From positions 18,786,001 to 18,850,000 of the forward strand of contig CM106586.1 of the NCBI GenBank assembly GCA_048013815.1: a stretch of 64,000 nucleotides of DNA, read 5' to 3'. Source of the DNA: Setoptus koraiensis (taxonomy: Eukaryota; Arthropoda). Position 1 is the first letter of the stretch, and every line of letters starts with the position of its first letter. The position numbers were made by a program, and so were the translations under genes. The notes under the pieces were generated by a model. The model was not told the DNA's origin. It did no database searches and saw only the letters and a list, made by a program, of their open reading frames with translations. This document shows, one piece after another, positions 37,815-50,324 of this stretch.

Positions 37815-37938
37815 CTGTTGTTGTTGTCGTTGTCGTCGTCGTCGTCGTCGTCGTCGTTGTTGTTGTTGCTGTCGTTGTTGTCGTCGTTGTTGCTGCTGCT
37901 GCCGTTGTTGTCGTTGTTGCTGTTGCTGCCGTTGTTAT
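37815..37938. repeat. TTG/TCG/CTG triplet repeat
   Basis: About 40 triplets in one register, with a pure TCG run in the middle. Confidence 0.9.
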
Positions 37939-38270
37939 CGTTGGCGCTGCAAGAAAACAAACACGACGACGACGAGACCACGAGACGACTAATCATGGTC
38001 GTTAGTGGTAACTGGCGAGAAAAAGTAAACAGTATACGTGCTGCCACGTACTCCCTGTCTCTCGCATTTTGCCCTGCTCTGTCTCGCATTTTCTGGTGGC
38101 TCCCTCTCGCAGTTTCTCGTGGCTCTCTGGGCGCACAATTCGCGCTATTTGGACAATGGACGATCGCGCACAGATAGCCGGCAACGCCAACGAGAACGTG
38201 CCCGAGAGCATGCCAAAGCACTTTGTTTCGGGGCACGCCGGCGCCCCTTCAGATTTCGCCGCTGGTCGGT

Positions 38271-38348
38271 GCGCAAAACGTTGGCCCCAGCGAAAAACGT
38301 TGGCCCCTGCGGAAAACGTTGGCCCCCGCGGAAAATGCTGGCCCAGCG
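38271..38348. repeat. 19-20-bp tandem repeat, 4 copies
   Basis: Unit close to AAAACGTTGGCCCCTGCGG, each copy with the AACGTT palindrome except the last. Confidence 0.85.
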
Positions 38349-38650
38349 AGCAGCTTTGAATAGGCCGGCCTAGCCAGGCGACGGGGGCCAGTTTGAATGC
38401 TGGCTTATCTCGTCTCGGTGCATACCCATATAGACACGACAGCATGTTATTAGTTTTCTAACTGGCGCACGGGGGCCGGCCCGACAATGAGCATTGGCAT
38501 GATATTGAAAATAATCAATTTAAAATGTTGGCCTCGCTGATGAGGCCCGCGACAGTGTCGGCCATCATCGTTGCGACGGCCTATACGCCACTCGTGGCCA
38601 AAATATATACACGTGTAATATATATACAAGTGCCTTGTCTTGCCGGGGTC

Positions 38651-38740
38651 CGTCTCATTTGGTCGCATTGGATCTCGTTTGGTCTCATTCAGTCTCATTT
38701 GGTCTCGTTTGGTCTCATTCAGTCTCATTTGGTCTCGTTT
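38651..38740. repeat. 10-bp tandem repeat, 9 units in perfect register
   Basis: Nine successive 10-bp units around GGTCTCATTT/GGTCTCGTTT without insertion or deletion. Confidence 0.95.
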
Positions 38741-39290
38741 GGTCAGCGATGTCTCGCTGACATGCTGGCCGAAATTGTATATAGGGTCGAATTAGCGCAC
38801 TGTGTGTGTGTGTGTCACAATGTTGTTGCATTACCGCTATATTAGCGAGCAACCGGACAGCCGACAACTGGAATCAAGTCGCATAGTGATATACGCACAC
38901 TTGATGACTCGAGTTTAGAATCGCGCAAGCCAATAGCGCCACATAGTAGCCGGATAGCAGTAACTAACATGCAATAATAACGCGCGAATAAAATGCAATC
39001 GCTCGTCAGCGGCATTACATAACCTTGTTATGCTATTATATAACAAGTGTGTGTGTGTGTACCAAACGAATTGTTACTCCGTGTGGCCGACTAACAAACT
39101 AACAACATTGCGTCATCGTGCTCAATGGTCGTGGCGACATTACGCAAGCGAGCACGACGATGATTATATCGGCACGTAACATGGAATATATTATTTAAAA
39201 TTAATTTAATATCGCCGCCACTCTCACTCGGAATAATAAATAGCCAATCATCGCGCGCGAGTCGACACTCACATTTATATCAGCCTTCAT

Positions 39291-39355
39291 ACCAGCTTTT
39301 TCACCAGCTTTTTCACCAGCTTTTTTACCCGCTTTTTTACCAGCTTTTATACCAG
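39291..39355. repeat. 12-bp tandem repeat, 5 copies
   Basis: Unit ACCAGCTTTTTC with small changes. Confidence 0.9.
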
Positions 39356-42150
39356 AGGCAGCGCCTACAAATAGCGCGGGCCTCTGGATTTAAATTGACG
39401 CCACTCGGCGGCCATTCCTATAAGTCGCGACTCGCTAGCAAGCCGCGAGCTGGCCAACTCATTATATAGGCGACTAGGCGTCGTTGTGAGTCAGCAGCCT
39501 ACGCTGCGACGATGGTCAGTTTAAAGGATATTCCGCTCGGCCTGGCGATGCTCCCATTTGGCGTTGCCCTGAAATGTCCCTCAAACCGAAATGTCGCTCG
39601 GCCTGCTTCGGTTGTGCGGCGGCGCTTGTTGGCGCCCTGAGCGGGGCCCAATTTGAATTGACAGCACTCAATCGGTCAAGATTTGAATAGGCTGGCGTCG
39701 CGCGTGCCAGCGTGTTTGCTGTGGGGCGCCCATCGGACAATTCGAGCGGCTCGTAATGATTTGAAATTCAATTGGCGCCAACGACGACGAAATGAAAGGC
39801 TCGTTTTGGGTTTGGGCTTTGGGCTCCCAAGTTTTGGGGTTTTGGGCTGTGGGTGAGTTATTGCATATCACAACACACTCGACCAGTTGTCACCAATTGG
39901 CGGCATATTTAATAGGCCAGCTTGCCCACTAAGAGAGCCCATTATCGGGCACTGGCCGCCGGCCAAGTAGACTCCCGGGGCAAGTGGCCAGGCCCGAGAC
40001 AACGATGGCTTTGTCCACAATGGGGCGCGCAACGCAATGGGGCCCGCGGATTGCGTCACGTGGATAGATAACGGCAAATAACGGCCAATTGAATATGCTG
40101 CAGCTTGATACCGTTAGCGGGGCTGCGACTGGCGGCCAGCAGCGGAGATTAACATGAAGTGAAAGTCGAGAGAGAGAGAGAGAGCGAGAGCGAGTTAAAA
40201 GTCACACTATTGACGCTCGATAATCACCTATTATTGTCAGTGTTATTTGAATAAAAGTGCTGCCACTATTTGTCTGTTGTTTATGTGCTCCTTGTCGGGC
40301 CGCTGCGGCCAGCGCCAAACCGGTGGTTGCATAACATTGGCGCCTCACACGAATACAGTTAGAGTTGATCATAGCGCGAGGGTCCCCGTAGTGCCACTAT
40401 GAGGCGAAAAAAGAAATAATAAAAACGAAGCAAGTAGCAAAAAACAGTTACCGCACCAACCAAAACACAGTGTGTGCAAACAACAACGACAATAAAATCA
40501 AATCACTAAATCTAAGATGGCGCTGACCAATCAGCGAGTCAGCTGACCGGCTGGCCGATGAGGGCTGACCGAATGAGAAATGCAAGAGGATTAGGCCATT
40601 AGCACGTGTAGCGCCGACGTGCATATAACGTGCGGGGCGACGGGTTTTTTTAAAATTGTCAATTGGCGCCGCATTGACTTACGTAACATTATAATGGTCA
40701 GCGTGCACATACTGCGCGTATATCGCGATATGTCGCTTACATACGCTGGCCGGTGTATGTAGCGGCGTGTGGCGCATTATGGCATTATAACGTATTATAA
40801 TGGCCGTAATGCTGGCCAGCGCGCAATTCGCCAGAGATGCACAATGTTTACGATCACGGCACAATTGGCAGTAACGCGCCAGCGGTGTATGTAATGTGCA
40901 GCACATTATATAATATATAATATTAAATTATTTTGATAGTTTTGGCGTTGATGACAAAAACTTCGCTTTGCTCTGCCGCTCGCGTTGCGTAACAGCCTGG
41001 CCTCGTTTGCTGGCGGCCACTGCCGACCTGACCGGCGATTTGACCAATGATTTGGCCATGAGCTGGCGATGAGCTGAGCGCGCCGCTGACACCGACGATG
41101 GCCCCAACAATCGCCGCCGACCGGCAGGCAGGTGAGCCCCATCTGTTGTGGCTGCCGGTGTGTCCTGCGGCGCTGTTGCAGTTGACCGCGGGCGCCGCAT
41201 TGGACGGTCGGCGCGCCGTCCAACAGTGTCCAACGATGCCCGACAGTGTCCATTGATGCCCGACAGTGTCCATCGATGTCTAATAATGTCTAATAATGTA
41301 ACGATTGTGCAAACAACAGCCCCGCTCTCGCACAGCCCGTATGCAAATGCGCGCCAAACGCGCGCGCAGCACACAGCTTGCGGCAGCACGTACCGAGCAC
41401 GTGACGTGATTTGTCCATCTGACACAGTGGCAACTGAGGCGACAGTGGCAACAGTTGACAGTTGCTCACGGTCGCACGGCTCACACGCGCTGTTGGCGCG
41501 GTGCGGCACAGGTTCTGGCCCACATTCGCCGGCCAACTAGCGGCCGGCACCGGAACAACCTGGCGACCAGTTGATATTTAACGTCGACATGCCGACGGCG
41601 CCAAACCAATGACGCAATGAACTCTCACCGCAACTGTCCAACTGTCTTGTGCCGCGTGCCCAGTTGCGCCAAACGAAATTGTGCCAAACTCCGGCAGCCA
41701 AAGTGCGGGCCAAAGTGGTTGCGCAACTGTCGCCGTCGTCGTCGTGGCCGCCGCACACAACCAAACACAACGACCGGTGACACCGCCTCCTGTCAATTGT
41801 GCGCACTTCCTCTCGCCAGGTGAACGCTTCCTCTGGGCAATTGTTGTTGTTTGTTGTTGTTGTTGCTGCTGTTGTTGTTGCTGTTGGCACTTTCTCGAGC
41901 GACAGTTGACAGTTGTTGTTGTTGCCAAGTTGTTGCAAAATCACCGCATACTGCGCAGTGATTTTGTGCGTTCGGTGGCACAAACCGAACAGCCGCCTGT
42001 CCGGTTCGCTGCGGCACTGGCGCCGCACCGTCAAGACCGCGCCAGTCGGTCGACAGTTGCGGCAACTGTCAACCGACTGTCAACTCTGTGTCACAAACCG
42101 GCGCCGATCGACTCTGTCCGGCTTGCTCGATGGCTCGTGTCCCGTCAAGC

Positions 42151-42236
42151 CGACAGCGGCCACTCGGCAGCCCGACAGCGGCCACTCGACAGCGGCCACT
42201 CGACAGCGGCAGCCCGGCAGCGGCAGCCCGACAGCG
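42151..42236. repeat. 14-bp tandem repeat, about 6 copies
   Basis: Unit GACAGCGGCCACTC alternating with GACAGCGGCAGCCC. Confidence 0.85.
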
Positions 42237-42620
42237 AGTGCACAAAGTCTTATGTGACATTGATAAAAATGAGCAGAATAATCAGAGTAAAAATTGGGCC
42301 CGATTTAAATTGTGACCACAATTTTCACAAATGTATCAGCTGACAATTTGTGACAATTGTGAGCGGATGCCACAATATCAACAGCGTCCGCCCGCACACC
42401 AACCTGTAGCATCGCCTGGCGGCGCTAAGCCGAAGCACAGTTATTGCGTAACACTTGTGCCATTGTATTATTATCATCACTGGTCAGTGACACGCTCAAA
42501 GCTGGGGCTGTGGGGTGTGGCCCCCTGGCGGCCGAACTTGTTGCCCGATTGGTGGACTTACTTACTGGCTTGAGACTTGAACAAACAGCTCAATTTATTC
42601 TCATCCGTCATGTGCGACGC

Positions 42621-42740
42621 TCGCCCAGTGGTCAGTTTGCTTGACCAGTGGCCAGTTTGCCTGACCAGCGGCGAGTTTGCCTGACCAGCGGCCAGTTTGC
42701 CTGACCAGCGGCCAGTCCGCTTGACCAGTGGCCAGTCTGC
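42621..42740. repeat. 20-bp tandem repeat, 6 units in perfect register
   Basis: Six units near CTGACCAGCGGCCAGTTTGC, each exactly 20 bp, diverged by substitution only. Confidence 0.95.
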
Positions 42741-44640
42741 CTGAGCGTAGCGCACGGTCGGGCACATTGGCATTGGATATTCAGATGTATTTAGATGTTC
42801 GGATATTCGCATGGGGGCCAGTTGGTGGCGCCCACGGACAGAGAGAGAGAGAGAGAGCGATCTAAAAATAGAGAGGATCAGGCAAAGTAGTGCCATTGGC
42901 TAATCTGGTTTAAGCAATCTGTCATGATGAGCAAACAGCGGAAGCGGCGCGAGCCAACAAAATGCAAAAAAGCACGCGCGCTCTTTTGCATCACATAATC
43001 GAATCTATGGTTTGCGGCCATCGGTGGCGACAATAATTCTTTGTTCTTTGCTTCTTTTGTGCTCGCTGGTCACTGGTCACTCGCTGGTCACTGGTCACTC
43101 ACTGGTCACAGTGTTTTTTGTTGCCTTGAATCGGCGCGACTCCCCCGCAATTTAGCGCTTCTATTTTTGCGTGTGACTTGGCCCCATAAGTTGGCTAATG
43201 GACACACGAGCCAAATGACAACTGGTGGCCGAATCGCCGCATAGCAAATAAGCAAAACAGGCAACATAAGCAGCAACATGAGTGAAATAAGCGACACAAG
43301 CAAAGTAAGCAAAATAGCCGAAATGACAGAAATGGCCGGAGTAAGAGCAGCGAAGGGTGAGGAGCGCGGTCACAAGTTGGCGCCGGTGAGAGCGAAGTTG
43401 CTCAAAAGAAGCGAAAAGAAACTCTAAAAAAGCCAGCCTCACACCGGCCACTGGCCACTGGATTTGCGCCAACAATCAAATCGGACGCCCACGCGCGCGT
43501 GCTGGCGCCCCAATTCATCATTTTGGCCAACTCGCCAACTGTTTGTTTCTGGCAACGCTTTTGGCCGTTGTTGCAATGGCCACTGTTTGCCGCTGGCAAT
43601 TATGCAAACGATTATGTGTGTCCGGCGCCAACGTGTCCAACGTGGCGATACGCCAATATTATATTACGTGAAATTGGCAATAATGGCCAAGAGTTAGTTA
43701 CATAATATATTGTTGTCGCTGGTCGCGATAGGTGCGCGCTGTCGCGCGTTTTCTCTCAAATCAATCACTGACCCGGGGCCGTGTCGGGCGGCCCGTGTAG
43801 CCGCGTCATAAATAACCGCTGCGGCCGCCATGAATGCGCCGACTGCCGGACTGATTGCGGGCCGGCCAGTGGCCCGAATTGCAAATTCGGAAGCCGGCGC
43901 TTCGAATTTCGGCCAGCGTCGTCGAGTGGCGTCGCGCCGCGCCGCGTAATCCAAGCCGCTCCGATTATCGCGGCATTATGTCGAAATGCGCGCCACCGGA
44001 CATTTGATACAGCTTTGAATGATAGTTTTTTGGCCGTCTTCGGCAGGCCAAAAACGACACTCGGACACCGACACCGACAACCGGGCGCGTGACGCAACAA
44101 TTCGGCCAGTCGAGCCGGCTGGCCCCGGCAATGGGCCAGTGCGACGCACTGAAAACCACAACAACAAACACACGAAACGCCGAAAGTCAAGCCGACGGCC
44201 GGCCCAAGGAGGCGCAAGTCGACCAGAATGACCACTGGTCATCTTGACTGGCCAACTGCCGGCTATCAGCTGTCGCCGTTGTGTCAGCTGTTGCGTTGTG
44301 CCCGTGTGACGTCTCTATGATCGCTATGTCGTAGCTGCTCACGAGTCAGTTTGCTCGCTTGCACCCATATCGCACCAGTCGAAATTGTCCGCCGGAATTG
44401 CTTGCGCAAGCGGACGGACGCAGAATTGCGAGTTGTGCGAGGAGCGGACTGGCGCAGAATTTCGAGAACTGACGCCTGATCGATATCAATGATTTCTCAT
44501 TATTTCTGATTATGTTGATGATCGAGTCGCCGGCGACGACGCCGCGTGCCGTTCGCGCGCCTCACTACGCGCGTGCACGTCGCCAGGCGGCAACATTCTC
44601 GCAATCCCGTTCATTTACATATGGCCAGTACTGGCCACTG

Positions 44641-44700
44641 GTCGCCACCGGCCGCCACTGGTCAGCGCTGGTCAGCGCTGGTCAGCACTGGTCAGCACTG
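44641..44700. repeat. 10-bp tandem repeat, 6 units
   Basis: Unit GTCAGCRCTG; the two left units are diverged (GTCGCCACCG, GCCGCCACTG) and the four right ones nearly identical. Confidence 0.9.
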
Positions 44701-45168
44701 GGCACCGGCTGGTCACCGACCGGGTCACTGAGACCGGGCGGCGCCCAACGGTCGCCGGGCAAATCGCAAAATGCAAAGTGAAATGCAAAGTGAAACGCAA
44801 AAGAAACTGGGTCACCTCCGTGGCTCGGCCGGCCGCTCCGCTTGTTTCGGGCCGCAGCTGTTTGCGGGCGCCGCTGCTTCGGGCCGCTGCGGCCAAGTGC
44901 CGGCTCGCGCGACCGTAATCATTGCCCGACAGGGGCGCTATCTCAACTCATTATATTATATCTGAATTGGTCGCGATTGGGCCGCGCCGCCGTTAGAGCT
45001 CATTATCGCTCGCTGGCGCTCATTTATATCTGATCTCGTTTATATCCGCTGTTTACGTCCACTGGCGTTTATATCCGTTTCTCGGATGTAACAGCGCACA
45101 AGTGCATAAACAAGTGCCCCAAATGGCCTATATGCACTTGTTTGGGCACTTGTTTAAGCGGCCAGAAA

Positions 45169-45291
45169 TGTTGTTGTCGTTGTTGTTGTTGTTGTCGCTG
45201 TTGTTGCCGCTGTCGTTGTTGTCGCTGTTGTCGCTGTTGTCGTTGTTGTTGTTGTTGTCGCTGGTTGTTGTTGTCGTTGTTGTTGCGCAAC
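45169..45291. repeat. TTG/TCG/CTG triplet repeat
   Basis: About 40 triplets; TCGCTGTTG recurs as a higher-order unit. Confidence 0.9.
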
Positions 45292-46613
45292 GTCAACAAT
45301 GCCGAACCGTGTAAACAGTGGTCGCTTTGCATACAAACTCATTACAATTTAACAATGCAAGTAATCATGCACGGCCATCTCATATGAGGCCTGTGCCCGG
45401 CAACGAGCCAACTGTTGTTAATGTGCACCACACACACGCACAACTACACTGTGTAGTCTACACAAACTGCCGCACAAAACGGCACAAAATTACATAAGCG
45501 GCGCATGCTAATTTTGTGCACAGGGGCGCCTATATTTATTTACTGGTGGCCTCTGTGCACCGTTCCCTCCATGTGCGCCATGTGGGCAAATAAAAAGCAC
45601 AGTTACGCTTGCTGCACTTGTCTAACTAGCGGCGCTTACGTAACCAACTGACTGCGTAGCGCGAGTTTAATCTGACAGCGGCTGCCGGCGGCCCGATGTC
45701 GCCATTTATATAAGCGGCGCTCGCGTAGCAAATGAACGCGCCAACGCCACTAGCGACAACATAAAAATTTCGAGCGATGCATTAGGTTGCGTTTTAGAGA
45801 GTCGCCGCTGGTGCTGCTGCTGGCCTTGCTATTGCCAGAAGAGATGACATTTGCGAGTTGCACGCGCTGCCATCGGTGACAGTGGCAAGTCAAGTGGGTA
45901 CGCGCCACTCGAGATGAGATGTAAATTGAGCCCGCTCGAGTCGCAAAAGTCGCTATGCTCGCTCGCCTAAGTACGCCAGCGCGCGATAATAGATAGGGGC
46001 GCTGATTAGATTTGTTGTTGGTGGCGCTGCCGGCCGTCCGGCTATCTGGCTATCGTATATCTCGCATATATATATATACGCAACAACCAGATATACGTAT
46101 ATGTGTGTGTGTTTGTCGCACCTAATCTCATCTCATTTCTTGCATGATCCCTCATTGGACGGCGCTGCGAATGTGTGCGAAAGTAGTTGCGCAAACGGCT
46201 GCTAGGGCGCACTTGGCAGCACTGGCAAGTGCGAGTGTGCGATGCCCATTGGTCGGACTGGCCCAACACAGTGTATCGTACCATCAATGGATGAATATGC
46301 CTGCTCGGCCTGTCCACTAGGTGGCCGGTGAAGTGATGCATAATGAGAGACGCAGATTGTTGTCAGTGCAGTGTCAGTCGAACGCCCACAACACGGAGCC
46401 ACTTGCTAGCACGAGAGACACGGAGATGCAATAATTTAAATAACGGTCAGCGGCACAAACAACAACGCGGACGGATGCCAAGGATTACGTAATCATTCAG
46501 AGCTAGTTGTGCGTGTCGTGTCGCGTTCGCAACTGAAACACGACAGCAACAGCAGCGGCAGCACAACAACAACAACAACAACGACAACAACAGCAACAAC
46601 CGTAACAACTCAC

Positions 46614-46722
46614 ACCAGCGCCACTGTGCAACTGCATATAGGCTTTCTATGTCCGCAGGCCTGATTATGCAATCGGTGCGATCGTCGTCGTTGTCGCTGC
46701 CGATGTTGTTGTTGCTGTTGTT

Positions 46723-46753
<31 letters not shown>

Positions 46754-46820
46754 TAGTTGTTGTCGCTGTTGTTGTTGTAGTTGTTGTTTCTGCTGCTGCT
46801 GCTGTTGCGTCACGAACACG
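46614..46820 (-). other. Candidate polyglutamine cassette exon
   Basis: On the minus strand an ATTACCAG acceptor precedes 46820 and a GGT/GTGAGT donor follows 46614. The 207-bp segment is open in one frame ([10 protein letters not shown], then about 30 more residues that are nearly all Gln, then HRQRQRRRSHRLHNQACGHR) with phase 2 at both ends, so including it would keep frame. It is on the same strand as the POU gene, whose known exons are also Gln-rich, and could be an alternative 5' exon. Equally it may be a CAG repeat flanked by chance splice words. There is no ATG in the frame. Confidence 0.2.
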
Positions 46821-47170
46821 CTGGTAATACAATCAGTGCTACTGGCCCCCGCTAATGCCTCGCTCGTCCGATTTACATGATATGATTTGAGCTGGCCTGC
46901 ATTAAAAGGACCGATTCAAGCATGTAAATCGCTGGCCCGTCTCCCATCAATTTGCGCGCGTGCTCCTCATCTCGGCCTCTTTCTTCTCCCATCCGCTCGC
47001 CTGCTCGCTTCCTTGGCCCGCAACAACAGCAACAATACGCGCACCGGCCCCCATTATTGAAACGAGCTTGGCCAAGCGGCTCAAACCGGATGGCCTATAT
47101 GGGTTGTTTTATTTTGATTTTGTTTTATTCCATTTGGCGCTTTTATCCGCGCTGCCGCTGCCACTGAACC

Positions 47171-47220
47171 GAACGGAACCGATCGGGGCCGGTCGGGGCC
47201 GGTCGGGGCCGGTCGGAGCC
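47171..47220. repeat. 10-bp tandem repeat, 5 units
   Basis: Unit GGTCGGGGCC in exact 10-bp register, outer units diverged. Confidence 0.9.
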
Positions 47221-48647
47221 GATCGCTGGTCGGCCCGACGACGCCAAAGGGCCACTAGCGCAACCCGACGGCCACCCGACGGCCGCCCAACGGAACCAAA
47301 AAGAGGCGCACGACCACTGACCGATTGAGCGATTGAATTTAAATTAGGCAAATCGCGCACACACAACAACTGAGCGTCTCAGCAGCGAGAAATCATCAAA
47401 TCGAATTGCCTATATAAATTTATATATATATCCATCGCCAGTGGGCAGCTCCATCCAAATACAACACTCGTTGGCCCCAATTATGTATTGTATATATTAT
47501 AGGGCCAGTGGCGGGCTGGTCGTTGGCAGCACTTGACTGGGCCTATTATTACTATTATTATCATTGCTATCATCATCACCAGCGCCACTATTGATGTTAT
47601 CGAGACGCGCCAGTCACTGATGATTATGACTGATGTCCAACTGACTCGCTCTTACATAATATTTGCCAAATTGCGCGCCTATATCTGTGTTGTGCCAGCC
47701 ACATATTTGCCAAAATTCAATCCATCTCCGCGCACACAAACATTCAGTATGCCGATATCTTATTATATCGAGATATATAGATATCTATAGATAATAATAA
47801 TGCGCAATATATGCAGGCGCCCGCATCTATGCTGATAAGCGCCCCTGGTGGACATTGATTATGTAACATGGCCGGCGTGCACTGCCGCCCATGAATGACT
47901 AATGCTTGTTTACTTATATCTGGTTATAAGTCTAACCGGGCCGCCACGAGCCCCATTGGCAACCCGATGACAACGCTCAGTGCGCCAAATACAAATTGCC
48001 CAAATTTTGTCGGGCCCCAATGCACCCACCAACTGTACCTTTAGTAGTTTAGCTCGGGGCACATTGGCGTGCGGGGCATTCTCAGCTAGTGCGAACATAT
48101 ATAATGTTATGTTGTTGCCGTTTTGTCCGTGATAGGTGGCCAGTGGTGGTCAAATAATGAAAATAATCAGCCAGTCAGCTAGAAGAACTCAGCTGGCTCA
48201 GCGAGGCTAATTAACAATCAGGCTACCTCTCGCTCTCTATTGACAGCTTGCGTGAGCCTCCTCATTAGCACCTATAACGCGGCCCGATTGTTTGCGCAAA
48301 TCATTTGCTCATTCAGACATTTGTTTATTCGTCCACAGTTGGTGGGGTCGAGTGGGGCCCCTGGCGGCAGCGAGCGGTCGCTAGCTCCGGCCAACAGTCG
48401 CTAGTAACCACTGTGCCACTATTCGTTGTAGGCTGCAATCTGGCCAGCGCTGGAGTGACACTGATTTGATTGCGCAGTGTGCAGTGCCTGTGCCAAAAGG
48501 ATGTTGTGCCATGTGTTATGCAAACTGTGCAAGCTGGGGCCCGCATTACGCATTACGCAATCAGCGAGCTGGGGGCGCTCGCGTTGTGCGAGAATCAGAT
48601 TTGTTCGAGAGCTTTTGATGGCTGTTGTGCGGCCTCGAAAGTGCCAT

Positions 48648-48746
48648 CATTTTCAGCATTTTCCACATTTTCCACATTTTCAACATCTTCAACATTTTCA
48701 ACATTTTCAACATTTTCCACATTTGCCGCATTTTCCTCATTTTGCG
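48648..48746. repeat. 9-bp tandem repeat, 11 units
   Basis: Unit CATTTTCAA/CATTTTCCA. Read on the minus strand it gives a run of Glu-Asn-Val, which explains the long open frame there. Confidence 0.95.
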
Positions 48747-49157
48747 CACAAAATGCCGCTGTTGGCCTGAATTTTTCGCTCTCCGAAGCCGTCGGGCGTA
48801 AACTGGACGCAGAAGCGGCTGCAAACTCAAAAACTAAACGTCTCAATGGTTTGAGTGGCCAATATTGATTTGAATGTCGCCTGCAACGAGCCGCTGACCG
48901 GTCACTGGTCGCCGTGGCCGGGCCCCAATTTAAATGTGCACCCAAGCGCCATGCTCGGCGATATGCGTTGACGTACGACGTTGACAATAACGTCGGATAG
49001 AATGACAATAGAATGGACACTATAACCGTTATAGATTTGAGTGGCACGAGTCTGGCGAGCACATATCGCGCGAATGGCGCAAATCGCGTGCCGAGAGCGG
49101 ACACAAAGTGCTCGTTAGAGAGCAGATTCTTTGCGCATTCTTTGCAGATTCTCGCTA

Positions 49158-49222
49158 GATTCTCTGCTGCGGATTCTCTGCTGCGGATTCTCTGCTGCGG
49201 ATTCTCTGTAGATTCTGTGCGG
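49158..49222. repeat. 14-bp tandem repeat, 3 perfect plus partial copies
   Basis: Unit GATTCTCTGCTGCG. Confidence 0.9.
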
Positions 49223-50180
49223 ATCGTTGTAGATTTCTCAGCGGAATATTCACAAATAAAACACACACACACACAACAATGCTTCATAAAGTCGCTATTT
49301 TAAAAAAGAGACGCTTGCAACGAAACGCGACACGACCGGCCGACGCAAATAATGCGAGCGCGGGGTCGTGTGAATTCGCCCGTCTTGCACCCAGAATCTA
49401 TCATTATGTGAACGCCGTTATCTTGTTACGTCATTATTCGCAATGGCGCAAGTTGGGCTCGATTATTGCAGGCTATCATTATTATTTCTATGCCATTAAC
49501 TTGTAGTATTGTAGATAATAATTGACACTGCAGACAAACTTGGCGCCCGAAACTCGCTTTGCGTGTGCGTTTAAAATTTGCCCCGAAAAACAACTGCGCA
49601 CACTTTTGCTTGTCGGCTATTTTTTTTGGGGCGAATTCCCCAAAACGAAACAAACGGATGCCACGAGAAGCCCCGATTTCGGAACGAGCCAGCCATTGGC
49701 GAGACAAGTTGGCCGCCATTGGCGAGACAACTTGGCTAGCGGTACTCTGAGCGTCGGAGTCTGACGGCATCGCGAAGCATGCAAATCTCGGCTCGGCGGC
49801 GAAAAGTTCACGCCAACTCGCGAACGACATTATAGACATTGAGCGGCGACGCAATAATCGTATATCATGCGCATCACAGTGGTGATATATGTCCGTGTAT
49901 ATATGCGTACATGTGCAAGGGGGAGCTGGCCAGTGCGCCAGTGGAGATATAGGAAATGGGCGCAAAGTGGACAAACAGATTCAAATTGTGACAAATGGGA
50001 ACCGGAGCTGGTGGCGGCTCGAGCGCGCCCATGACAGCATAAGTAAATACAGGCCAGTTCTGGAAATAGCACGCCAGTTGTCCGACAAATATGCACCAAT
50101 TGAATAATCAAGCAGGCGAGCGAATAATAATGATGAATGATTGCATATCATTGTTGTTGTTGGCCCATCCGGCATGCGCC

Positions 50181-50290
50181 AACAGCCGACAACAGCCGCC
50201 AACAACCGCCAACAACCGCCAACAACCGCCAACAACCGCCAACAACCGCCAACAACCGCCAACAACCGCCAACAACCGACAACAACGGCG
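50181..50290. repeat. 10-bp tandem repeat, 11 units in perfect register
   Basis: Unit AACAACCGCC, the central seven units identical. Confidence 0.97.
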
Positions 50291-50299
50291 ACAACGACA

Positions 50300-50324
50300 A
50301 CACACACACACACACACACACACA
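50300..50324. repeat. AC dinucleotide microsatellite
   Basis: About twelve CA units directly after the 10-bp array. Confidence 0.95.

Larger units (their letters stand above)
35771..46613. other. Gene-free, GC-rich region upstream of the POU gene
   Basis: Many open frames exist here only because the sequence is GC-rich and repeat-rich; none shows a domain or a consistent splice-site set. The content is GGCC- and CGC-rich sequence, triplet repeats and several short-period tandem arrays, listed separately. Additional small arrays occur at 36626-36669 (11 bp, four copies of CATCCCGTGCA) and 43060-43110. Confidence 0.55.

Noticed and set aside
48595-49287. 230-codon open frame on the minus strand
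   Set aside because: Its C-terminal part is a 9-bp repeat that cannot contain stops in this frame, the rest has no domain, and flanks lack coding character.
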